Of a stretch of 64,000 nt of DNA, positions 50,323 through 59,668 are shown piece by piece (the stretch's first letter is position 1; each line of letters starts with the position of its first letter). The notes under the pieces are model-generated. The model was given only the letters and a program-made list of their open reading frames with translations, was not told where the DNA came from and did not search any database. Both the position numbers and the translations under genes were made by a program. Source of the DNA: Saccharomycopsis fibuligera x Saccharomycopsis cf. fibuligera (lineage: Eukaryota; Ascomycota; Saccharomycetes; Ascoideales; Saccharomycopsidaceae); contig CP012810.1 in assembly GCA_001936135.1 (NCBI GenBank), forward strand, positions 2,418,001 through 2,482,000, in the 5' to 3' direction.

Positions 50323-51252
50323 ATGCTGGATATTGCTTTGAAATACACCAAGGACAGGAAAGTCGGTGAGGGTACTTATGCCGTGGTGTACCTTGGCAAA
50401 CAAGCCAAAACGAAAAAAGATATCGCCATCAAAGAAATCAAAACTGGGATGTTCAAAGATGGCCTCGACATGTCAGCTATTAGAGAAGTGAAATATTTGC
50501 AAGAACTAAGGCACACCAACATAATTGAACTTATGGACATTTACCTAAGCAACGACAACCTTAATCTTGTGTTGGAATTTCTTCCTTATGATTTGGAAAT
50601 GCTCATCAAGGACAAAAACATCTTATTCCAACAAGCAGATGTCAAATCATGGCTTTTGATGATTCTTAGAGGCGTGCATCATTGCCATAGAAACTACATT
50701 TTACATCGGGACTTAAAACCAAATAACTTGCTTATTTCGCCCACGGGAGAAATCAAAATTGCTGATTTTGGTTTAGCAAGATCCTTAGGCAACCCAACGG
50801 AAAACTTGACCGCCAATGTGGTAACGATCTGGTATCGTGCCCCAGAGCTTTTGTTTGGGGCCAGACACTATACAGGGGCAATAGATATATGGTCGGTGGG
50901 AATAATATTTGCCGAGTTAATGTTAAGAACCCCATATTTGCCGGGGACAAATGATATGGAACAGTTGGAAATTACCTTTAGGGCTCTCGGTACCCCCACT
51001 GAGAAAATATGGCCCAATGTCTCGAGATTGCCATTGTACAATAGTTTGAAAATTTATCCACCGCCTACTAGAAGTGAGTTAAAAAATCGATTCATTGCTG
51101 CTTCTAACACTGCATTGGATTTGATGATAGCCATGACTCAGTTAGATCCAGCAAAGAGATGCAGCAGTGAAGAAGCATTAATGAGCCCGTACTTTGTCGA
51201 AGCGCCAAGGGCAACAAAGCCGAAGGATTTGCCAAAGAAGACAAAGTCATAA
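50323..51252 (+). CDS. KIN28: TFIIH cyclin-dependent kinase Kin28 (CDK7)
   Basis: The 309-residue kinase phosphorylates Ser5 of the RNA polymerase II C-terminal domain at promoters as part of TFIIK. It is collinear with S. cerevisiae Kin28 (306 residues): YTKDRKVGEGTYAVVYLGKQ, DGLDMSAIREVKYLQELRHT (the PSTAIRE-equivalent helix), CHRNYILHRDLKPNNLLISP and DFGLARSLGNPTENLTANVV. The CAK-type T-loop threonine is T163 (yeast T162). The next motif, normally TRWYRAPE in CDKs, reads TIWYRAPE, with I169 in place of the conserved Arg. The end is Lys-rich. Unlike the S. cerevisiae gene, the coding frame needs no intron from this ATG. It is divergent from the PMT gene. Confidence 0.95.
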   Translation: MLDIALKYTKDRKVGEGTYAVVYLGKQAKTKKDIAIKEIKTGMFKDGLDMSAIREVKYLQELRHTNIIELMDIYLSNDNLNLVLEFLPYDLEMLIKDKNILFQQADVKSWLLMILRGVHHCHRNYILHRDLKPNNLLISPTGEIKIADFGLARSLGNPTENLTANVVTIWYRAPELLFGARHYTGAIDIWSVGIIFAELMLRTPYLPGTNDMEQLEITFRALGTPTEKIWPNVSRLPLYNSLKIYPPPTRSELKNRFIAASNTALDLMIAMTQLDPAKRCSSEEALMSPYFVEAPRATKPKDLPKKTKS

Positions 51253-51513
51253 TACCATGTGCGAAAGTGCATACATGTATAGTCGAGTACTATTTTGTAA
51301 TATAGTGAAACGTTTTACTCTGTTGTTACTGCGTAGTGTAATTGGGGTGCGTGCACCCTGCGTTCATAATGCGAAAAATGAAAACCCCAAAGTAAAAGTC
51401 AATGATGCCAGTATCTTCTTATATCAGTATTCAATGGATCTTCAGCTCCACTCAATACACCCAAAAGAAAACCATCCTATTCAAAGAAATATCATTGCAC
51501 AACATTAGACAGA

Positions 51514-52335
51514 ATGTTGACTCATTACTTTACAATACTAATACTAGCCCTCACAGTACCCATATTAGCAAACACAGAATCATTTCTCCTTGCAATACCC
51601 AATGACCCTGTACAACAAGAGTATGAAATCAAACCACAAACAGTGCACCACAACGAAACTACTATAACTCCAGGAAGTACCAAACAATTAATTTTACTGG
51701 CTAGTCATTTGTACAATCCGGAATATTCTTTTTCAAATCAGCGGAAGAAAAATCCATCGAATCCATTATTGACTAAAGAACAAATACAATACCAAGAACG
51801 ATGGATCAAAGTTGAAGATTTCAAACCTGGGGATAGTTATAACGCTAGAGTATCGTGGCCTGCTACCGTATGTATTTAGGGTTTTGTTTTATGTATCTTT
51901 GCCATTTCTCCATAAAAATTTGTCGTCTTTTATTTTTCGAAGGTTTCACTAACTTTTGCTATAGTATCCGGTACTGATTGATATTGAACCACATTTTTTC
52001 CAATGCGAAACTTCTACAAGCGCCAACGAAGATCAATTCGAAGTGTTTGTGCTTATAAAGTATTATCCACAATTTTACTCCAATAGCAATGATCGCATGC
52101 TTAGTGATTTGGAAGTGCCGATTCACCTTCGTACGTATAAATATGCATTTTTGTTCTTCCTCAATTAAGTCGCATTGCCAAAAATACTAACCTTTTGAGT
52201 ATAGATCTCGTGAATCTTCGGTACGGCGTACTTCCTGTTGATATTGAACCAATAATCGGTCTTGTGGTGGCTTTGATAGTGGTTGGCCTACCATTTAGCA
52301 ATTTCATTTACAACTTTATCCGTAACGCCAGCTAA
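51514..52335 (+). CDS. PGA1: GPI mannosyltransferase II co-factor Pga1, three exons
   Basis: Three exons (51514-51867, 51965-52130, 52205-52335) give 216 residues; S. cerevisiae Pga1 has 198. The protein starts with a signal peptide (MLTHYFTILILALTVPILAN). Its luminal domain includes SFLLAIPNDPV, EDFKPGDSYNARVSWPAT joined to YPVLIDIEPHFFQCE, then VPIHLHLVNLRYGVLPVDIE. A single C-terminal TM segment (IGLVVALIVVGLPFSNFIYN) is followed by a short tail. Pga1 partners the mannosyltransferase Gpi18 to add the second mannose of GPI anchors in the ER. Exon 3 carries the whole TM segment, so unspliced or partly spliced reading would lose the membrane anchor. The Leu in YPVLIDI is a CTG codon and would be Ser in the CTG clade. 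Confidence 0.85.
51868..51964 (+). other. PGA1 intron 1
   Basis: The 97-base phase-0 intron has a GTATGT 5' site, a CACTAAC branch site at 51947-51953 and a TATAG 3' end. Confidence 0.88.
52131..52204 (+). other. PGA1 intron 2
   Basis: The 74-base phase-1 intron has a GTACGT 5' site, a TACTAAC branch site at 52185-52191 and a TATAG 3' end. It rejoins the frame leading into the C-terminal membrane segment. Confidence 0.88.
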
Positions 52336-53839
52336 GAAGATTCTGTAATATACGTTGCTAGGAGCAAAATGCCCCTTTTCTTGGAGTGCATTATTTAATA
52401 ATCTTTTGTGTTGTGACTGACTTTGCTTAGAGGCATGAAGATTCTTGGGTGTTTAGACTCGAATGGCTTCCGAATACTTTCCAATCACTAGTCTCAGTAT
52501 TGCTCATCTCGATGATTTGCAACTTAAGAATTTTCAAGAGAATAGCAATCAGCGGTCTATTTGACAAGGCGAAAAATCAACAACATTATTTTGCCTTTCT
52601 TTATGAGTTTCATAACTCCTAAACGATTCGAATGGTAAAACTTGCACAACAGACATTAAATAGCAAGCAATAATTTCCGGCACTGAGAAATGATTTACAG
52701 TAGGATTTTGAATAATACATGTCAATATTTTCCACTCCCATTGTGATTTGCATAATTTTATACTGTTTGCTATATGAATAATTTATGCTATCGGTATAGC
52801 ATAAACAAAACAAGTCCAAGTGTGAAGTGCACGAAGAGGTGGTACTATAGAAAGTATACTTTATAGTATATGACAGAGTACTGCCGATAGCTATTGCAGC
52901 TGTTTGATGAACCATACTGTAGTGTATTAGGTGTATTGTTGATATGTCATGGCACGCTGTGCTGCACTTGACAATTACTACTGTGGACGAAAATCACTAT
53001 TTTTTTTATACAATTGTTGACTGAAGATTGATGACAGAAGCTTATAACTTCCTTGGATATCAGCTTGCATGTTCTGCTATCATGCACTGTCATCTTATAT
53101 CCGTTTAGGTAACAGAGATCTGTGCTTTTGACTGGGGAGATTCTTTTGTGAATTGGATCTATAAGTAGAAAGAATTGCAACAAGAGTTTAAAGTTCAAAT
53201 AGCTGCTGCAGTAAACCATGTTTGTGAAATTCACAGAATATTGAATGATTTACAACAGGCAAACTGACTTGTCAAAGCTTAGGAAGATGATCCCTGCTAG
53301 TCTCTAAGACGTAATGGGTCTGACAGACAGGTGGCATAGCATCTGTAAGTACCGCGCGCCGATCGAAGCCGCAGGGAAGGGACATCATATCCGACATATC
53401 GAATCTTGCAACTTTCTTTTTACTCATCTTTGTTTTTATTTTTTATTTTTGCGGGAGTGCTTTATCTTGAAAGACTTTGTCAAAATCTGAGTTCTGACAA
53501 AGTTTGGTTCGATTGCTTGTGTGCTTGCTCACGCCTTGCTACCTGTGGTGCCTCAATTAAAGAACAAATCTATCATGATATTTAGAAAACATTTTTATGA
53601 AAAGTTTATGGGTAAGCATAACTAACAAAACAAGATATGAAAAAATATGAGTATTATAGCGCAAATAGAAGTGAAGGCAAAAGATAATGCATCTCTAAAG
53701 ACGCGCCGAAAGATAACAAGAGTCAATAGAAGGTCAGAAGAGTTTTTTAGAACAGATAAAACAAACAATATTAAGAAATTATCAAAGCGGAAACAAATAA
53801 ATAAATCAGTTAAAAAAGAAAGAGAAATTATCAACAAAT
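52336..53839. other. 1.5-kb convergent gene-free region
   Basis: This is long for a convergent pair. No gene or RNA could be supported. A less AT-rich patch lies at about 53310-53400. An ORF at 53647-53856 is Lys/Arg-rich and overlaps the end of the next gene in antisense; it is read as chance. Confidence 0.55.
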
Positions 53840-54874
53840 TCAATCAGCTTCGTTGAATAAGGTGGTAAAGTAAGAAGTGTAAGAGTTAACAATTTGGTCG
53901 TAACTAGTGTCGCTATCACGGCACATTTCACCACCACTAGGACCAATATGAGGACAGTGAACAGCTGGACGGAATGGCAACATTACTTGGTGAATATTTC
54001 TGCAAAAAATGGTATTTCTACCGCCGGAATATCCTTCACCAATAGGAATAGTCTTCAAAAATGCAAAACATTCAGCAAAACTTCTGTATTGTTGATTATC
54101 ACCAGTACAATGTTCATCATGAATTTTGCAAATTGATTCAATGGCCAAATCTTTGAAAATTTCTTCTCCGGTAACTGGAAGCAATGGGAAGCTTTCTTTC
54201 AACTTCTTTTGTGCCACCTGGTTGGTGATTTCGTAAGCTCTGTCAAAATTTCTGAAAACCGCATCATATTCAGCAATTCTAAGATATCCACTGCTAGTGT
54301 CAAGAAGAAGCCACATATCAATTTGCACCGGAATGGTGAAATTGATTTTTTGCACATAGAAATCGATGATGGTGGAAGAGGCTGCTTTGTTACCATTGGA
54401 GATAAAATCGACGATTTTGAAACTTTTACCAACCCCGATCATTTTGAAATCCACTGGAGTAATGTCTGAAAACAAACCAAAAATATATTCTGTGTTTAAC
54501 TCAATACCCACAAAATCTCTAGTAAGAGAGACTCTGCCTTTACAGTCATCAGTGAAAAATGTAGAGTTGATCTTTTTGGCTTCTTTGGCATTTCCCGGGT
54601 TCATAAAAGCTTGATAAAATTGAGTAAGAAACTCTTGTGCCTGAGATGTGCTGGTGAGATTTGTGCTAGGAATCGACGAGCTATTGCTAGTTTGCGAATT
54701 TGAAATGGCCGTTGAGGTGTCGTTGGAGTATTGCGAGGCAGTACCTGAAAGCTGTTTGAGCTGGGAAAGTATTTCTGAGTCTGCATTTGAGTCTGAACTC
54801 AATGGTCTAGCTGTTGACACTCCCAATAGCGTACCGAAAATGAAAAGCAAATTGAACAAATTGTTGAGTATCAT
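53840..54874 (-). CDS. Secreted protein, NTF2-like region plus cysteine-rich tail
   Basis: The 344-residue protein has a clear signal peptide (MILNNLFNLLFIFGTLLGVS) and a Ser/Thr/Asn-rich linker with several N-glycosylation sequons. A middle region (about 80-230) looks like an NTF2/SnoaL-type alpha-beta barrel (AQEFLTQFYQAFMNPGNAKE; ASSTIIDFYVQKINFTIPVQ). The tail carries six or more cysteines (ICKIHDEHC, YRSFAECFAF, FCRNIHQVMLPFRPAVHCPH, then IGPSGGEMCRD) that probably form disulphides. A C-terminal block ending HCPHIGPSGG is recurrent in secreted fungal proteins of unknown role. No GPI-anchor signal or second membrane segment is seen, so it is likely soluble and extracellular or vacuolar. 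I do not know its function. Confidence 0.85.
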   Translation of the reverse strand: MILNNLFNLLFIFGTLLGVSTARPLSSDSNADSEILSQLKQLSGTASQYSNDTSTAISNSQTSNSSSIPSTNLTSTSQAQEFLTQFYQAFMNPGNAKEAKKINSTFFTDDCKGRVSLTRDFVGIELNTEYIFGLFSDITPVDFKMIGVGKSFKIVDFISNGNKAASSTIIDFYVQKINFTIPVQIDMWLLLDTSSGYLRIAEYDAVFRNFDRAYEITNQVAQKKLKESFPLLPVTGEEIFKDLAIESICKIHDEHCTGDNQQYRSFAECFAFLKTIPIGEGYSGGRNTIFCRNIHQVMLPFRPAVHCPHIGPSGGEMCRDSDTSYDQIVNSYTSYFTTLFNEAD

Positions 54875-57631
54875 GATGCTGGGGTATTATCTATGGGTGT
54901 GTAGATGATATCAAGATCAATAAGATGGTGAAATGAACGTATGTAGTAGTTTATAAAAGGAAACAGAACACAGAAAGAAAGGTCATAATAAGAGGATACA
55001 AAACTAACCAACTAGTGCTGAAATGTCGGGATATTTATTTATCATAAGTGGCAATGTTTTTTTTTTTTTTTTAACTGAATAAGTACATCAATTTAAAAAA
55101 ATATGCTTAATCTGATAAACAATACTGCTAGCTTAGGATGCCTGCAGGTTGAGGTACGTGGTTTTGAAGCTTTTGGCCGGACTTATCCCGTCGCAGCCAT
55201 ACGCAAGATTTCTTATGGTTTATGCAACGGTTTTTACAATGTTTCAGGCATACGACCGGGAGCTCTTGTAATGGCCAATACTGATGGCAGTACAAATAAT
55301 TGTTTAATTCGTAAAGATAACGGGGCAAGTTAGGGAAAAACAAGAAGTACTCACACAAGTTCAGCTGAAATCTCAAATAAATACTCGAACTGCACGAATT
55401 CGTGGCTATCTGGGATCATAGCTTCGACAACTTGCCAAAATTTACGAATGAAAGTTCAGGTACGGGAGGCTAACGTTGGAGAGTACCTCATGAAATTCTG
55501 TAAAAGCAAGTTGTTACCCTAAACTCCCCAGTATGATGCGGTTTCTCCGCCAGCCGGCAGCTCTCTGGAGCTAGCTAGTTATAACTAGCAGCAACGCGTT
55601 TAAATACTAGTTCTTTTGCTTGTTACATTTCCCCCGGGCTATATTCATAAAGCCCTTGATGTGTTACTGAGAGCTCCAAAGGCACTTCTTACCCATATGT
55701 TGCATGTATGTAGTGCAATTTTCTCTGAATATCTAAACTCTGCGTATTGGTGCTCTAGATCGTATCTAAATTTGCACTGCGCAGTCAATCAAGATGCCAA
55801 TGTTTTCCCGGACTGCAGCCATGATAAATAAATGTCAATATGCTAGGGGTCATTTAAATTATCCACTGTAGACTCGCCAGCAAAAAGCAGCCGGCTCGGC
55901 AATGCTGCTAATCAGTGAAGTATAAAAGATCGGCTACATACTTGGCAAGTATTATGAATAAAATTTCAGTCAGACTTTTTACAAAACGTAACAATAAAAC
56001 GAGATTTTCTTCCGAGCGCTCAAATATTAGTCTCGCTTATTTTTCATTGGTGTACTTGTTTGTGAAATTTTTATTATAATTGCTTATAGGCACCCTTATT
56101 GATCTCATACAAGCCTAACGTATTGTTTCGAGTGATGTCAAAAAACAATACCAATTAATCTTTAAGCTTGATGAGACAAATTTGCAAAACACCCTTGTCG
56201 CATTTGTGTCTTGCTTTAGGACAACTTGTGAAGCTAGTGAAGCTAGTAAGTGCACTAAGCTTTTTAGACTATGAGCCAAAAACATGTTTCTATATTACCT
56301 CATTTGGCAGTTTTGCAACAGTAGCTTACTTGTTTTCAATTAACTGTTTGGAATTTAACTTTTCTAAAAGACTGGAAACACATAAGCTTCTCTTAAACTT
56401 CGTGAAATTGTAATCATCAATTACCTGAATACAATTAAACTTCTTTAAGATCTCGATATCCGCTCGGCTATGATATTTGTTAATACCAACATGTTTTCAA
56501 GGATTCTCTGGGTCTACGGACAATAGCCAAGTTAATACAAATGGTAAACTTTTTTTTAAAAATAAAATTTTTACCACATCTGGTAATGGCGTTAAAAACA
56601 ATAGAAAAATAGAGGATTAAAAAGCACTCTTAGTACAGCTTATACGCACAACAGCGGTGGAGGAGGAGGAAGTGCCAGATTGTTTTGTGCTGCAGTCGCA
56701 CGAATTCAGCAGATACGCCCGTTTACGCACTTTCTGCGACCTGCATGTTTTAAAAGTATGCACCACTAAGCACTTTTGTGTATGCTTCCCAGGAAACTCA
56801 TAAAAAGTAATTACTGTTTAAGGTAAAAAAAACAACAACACAGGCCCAAAAAATTATCGGATATTAGATAACTCATCGTACCCATAGCTGCACAAACTTA
56901 CGTTAACTTTCAGTGGGAAAAATTATTATTCAGTTTATCAATAAAATAAACTTTTATCAATAATGTAATCTTTTGCGCTTTTGACCATTCGAATACGTCG
57001 AGATTGTGCCCTATATTATAGTACCATCACGATACTGTGTATTCTTGGCTAACCAGAGACGCGTGCCTGAGTCTTCCACAGAGGCGTATAGCTGCTCAAC
57101 ATGAGAGCCACGGTTTTCTCATAATCAATTTATCCACACTTGCTTCAAATTCTGTGGCTAATATTATAAGTCTACCTTGGTATTAGTAATCGTAATAATA
57201 TTCTTTTATAAACTTCTCTTCACCCACATTAAATTATTGTTTTCTTCTTTTTCATGTTTAGATTTTCAGGATAACTAAAAAATAATAAAGATGTTGTATA
57301 CTTTAGAGGCAACATCTTTCCCGTTTCAACATCAAATTTAAGTAGAACACGCCGTCAATTGCATCAAAGAAAATATTTAGTTTATGGTGAGCCAAGAAAG
57401 ACACTGCTATCTATGAAAAGTCGAAGAAACTGTATAAAGCAGAGTACCGGAGGCGAGATGATGAAGAAAAATGAAAGCATCAACCCAGTATATGGAGGAA
57501 TATAATTTGGAAAATCAGAATAAGTAGAAAGCTAAACAAAGAGCAAAACCCAAAGTAAACAAAATAGAAAAGAGAACATTAAAGGAAAAAAAATTAATAA
57601 TATAAAAAGAGCAACCGCATTCCAATCCTAA
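54875..57631. other. 2.8-kb gene desert
   Basis: This is the longest gene-free stretch in the window. It lies between the secreted-protein gene and DUR3; both are on the minus strand. Frames up to 81 codons (55103-55333, 56168-56413) have no recognisable content. A perfect palindrome sits at 55574-55589. No tRNA, LTR or transposase-like sequence could be identified. It may hold the promoter of the secreted-protein gene, an unrecognised ncRNA, an origin, or decayed sequence. Confidence 0.55.
55574..55589. repeat. Perfect 16-bp palindrome
   Basis: GCTAGTTATAACTAGC is fully self-complementary and sits in the gene desert, with a further AGCTAGCT-like overlap on its left side. Confidence 0.9.
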
Positions 57632-59668
57632 TCACTCAACTGGTATTTTCTTGTGGGCACCAAAGAGATCCAAAACTATGGACCATATGAGCTTTCTAGC
57701 TTCCCAAAGTGGTAAGACGATACAGACAAAAAATGTGCAAAACAACCAAATAATCATTGCCGCAACGGCAAACGTGAAGAAGCCCTTGGAGTAGATATAT
57801 GGAGCAGCAGCTTGTGGTACTGGAATAACGATAGATATAATGAATGCCAAAAGAAGACATAATGTGACATATTTCTTGAATTTGCGTTCCAATTCAGCTA
57901 ACGGAATATCTTCTTCTTCTGGAACATCTTGCACTGATCTTTCTTCCTCGTCTATCAGATGACTATTAAGCCCTTCTTTTTTCTTTTCACTTGAATTATC
58001 AACAGAATCAGAGTTTTCGCCGGCGATTACTTCGCCACGAGCAGCAGCAGAAGCACCGTCGTATGATGCATCAGACCCATTATCGGTCAAGATTGTTCTG
58101 TTTCTGGTTTTTTCCCAATCAAAGTTGTCTGGTTTAATCAAAGAAAAGACGATAGAGAAAATACCTCCAAGAAACAATGCAGTAGCATTACCAGTGAAGG
58201 AGACCCATTGATTAGACAAATTCTCGACAGTAATTTCTCCCATATATCTTTTGCACATAATCAACCATGCGGTAACAGCCAAAAGCATTCCGAGCACAGA
58301 GCCACTGACTGCTCCGACTTTATTAAGTTTTTTCCAGGTAAATGTCAATGTCACTGGGAACACACCTGAAGCGGTAACACAACCAAGGAAGTTGAATAAC
58401 CAGCCCATAGAAATACCAGCTGCATGGAAAGCAGAAGCTAAAGCACCAGCAAAAATAGCCCAGATAAAAACACTTATTTGAGAAGCAACCAACACTCTCT
58501 TTGGTGAAGCTTTCTTGTCAAAGTATTTCTTGTAAACATCATAAGACAACAAGGTAGATGCGGCAATCAACTCACCAGAAAATGACGAGGTCACAGACAA
58601 GAAAACCATAAGCAAAATCATCACGGAACCAGCGGTTCCCAAAACATAGGAGGCAGCAGCAACAGAAGCTAAACCAGCACTAACTTCACTATCACTTAAA
58701 GATGGGAAATCAGAAAATAAGGTACATGCTCTTGCACCCAAACCAAAAATCAAACCCATGGCTAATGGAGTAACGAACCAAGCACAAGACCCAGTAAAGT
58801 AAGCGGCAGAAGTCTTGAGAGGGTTTGAAGCAATAGCACGAGACCAATAAGCTTGATCAAGAGCCACCAAACCAAAACCGGTAATGACTGAAATAAATGA
58901 AAAGATGCCACCACTTTTAGATCTAAATGTCAAGTATGATCCATGGTAGTTGTCAGCAACAGGTTCTTTGTGTCCTAACTCAGTGAGTAATTCCCACATT
59001 TTCCCTGGTGAACCAATCTTTTCTGAGCCACCTCCATAAAAGCAAAGGGCAAAAATTATCAAAAAAATTAAAAGAATAAAAGTGTGAGAAGCATCAGAAA
59101 TGAAAGTAGCTCTCAAACCACCAAAGTAAACGTACACAGCACAAACAAATGGAATTAAAAATAAGGAAGCGTACATGCTCATACCAGTAATGGCACTAGT
59201 GACAGCACCACCACCCAAAAGGATACATGAACTCACAATAGCATTGCACACAAATCCGCACCATAAAAAGGCTAGGTGGCCAGCGGTCCCAAATCTGAAG
59301 TAGCCCATTTCTGGAAAAGTCGTTACCAAGTTAGCATTTGCTTTAACTTTGGAGGCAATGATAGAGAACATAGACAATTGAATTATACCGCCAACGGCGT
59401 ACCAGTAACCACCACTAACCCCAAAGTTGTATGCTTCGGTAGCGGATTGCAACAAAGTTAAAGACCAGGTCCAACTGGAAACAATTGACACAACCATAAG
59501 ACCAAAGGGAAGGTTTCTACTAGCAGCAGTGAACTCATCTGCCTGTGTCGTTTTGTGCTTGGAGAATCTATTTTGTAAATAAGTGACAAGGTTCATTGCT
59601 ATGGCGAAAAAGGCGCCCAAACCGAGGATAATCCCATAGCCGACGCCCTGTGATAACGTTGGTTCCAT
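57632..59668 (-). CDS. DUR3: DUR3-type urea/polyamine transporter (SSS family)
   Basis: The 678-residue plasma-membrane transporter of the sodium:solute symporter family imports urea, and in yeasts polyamines, probably with protons. Fifteen or so hydrophobic segments are visible, starting YGIILGLGAFFAIAMNLVTY. Signature stretches are ADEFTAASRNLPFGLMVVSI with VSSWTWSLTLLQSA, EMGYFRFGTAGHLAFLWCGF, and DQAYWSRAIASNPLKTSAAY. The long C-terminal cytosolic loop (about 535-600) is acidic and Ser-rich, a likely site for ubiquitin or phosphorylation control. CTG-clade yeasts often have several DUR3 paralogues, so the exact member is unclear. Two GATAA sites upstream fit nitrogen control. Confidence 0.9.
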   Translation of the reverse strand: MEPTLSQGVGYGIILGLGAFFAIAMNLVTYLQNRFSKHKTTQADEFTAASRNLPFGLMVVSIVSSWTWSLTLLQSATEAYNFGVSGGYWYAVGGIIQLSMFSIIASKVKANANLVTTFPEMGYFRFGTAGHLAFLWCGFVCNAIVSSCILLGGGAVTSAITGMSMYASLFLIPFVCAVYVYFGGLRATFISDASHTFILLIFLIIFALCFYGGGSEKIGSPGKMWELLTELGHKEPVADNYHGSYLTFRSKSGGIFSFISVITGFGLVALDQAYWSRAIASNPLKTSAAYFTGSCAWFVTPLAMGLIFGLGARACTLFSDFPSLSDSEVSAGLASVAAASYVLGTAGSVMILLMVFLSVTSSFSGELIAASTLLSYDVYKKYFDKKASPKRVLVASQISVFIWAIFAGALASAFHAAGISMGWLFNFLGCVTASGVFPVTLTFTWKKLNKVGAVSGSVLGMLLAVTAWLIMCKRYMGEITVENLSNQWVSFTGNATALFLGGIFSIVFSLIKPDNFDWEKTRNRTILTDNGSDASYDGASAAARGEVIAGENSDSVDNSSEKKKEGLNSHLIDEEERSVQDVPEEEDIPLAELERKFKKYVTLCLLLAFIISIVIPVPQAAAPYIYSKGFFTFAVAAMIIWLFCTFFVCIVLPLWEARKLIWSIVLDLFGAHKKIPVE

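Noticed and set aside
53647-53856. 69-codon basic ORF
   Set aside because: Overlaps the 3' end of the secreted-protein gene in antisense, and its Lys/Arg/Asn content follows from A-rich DNA.
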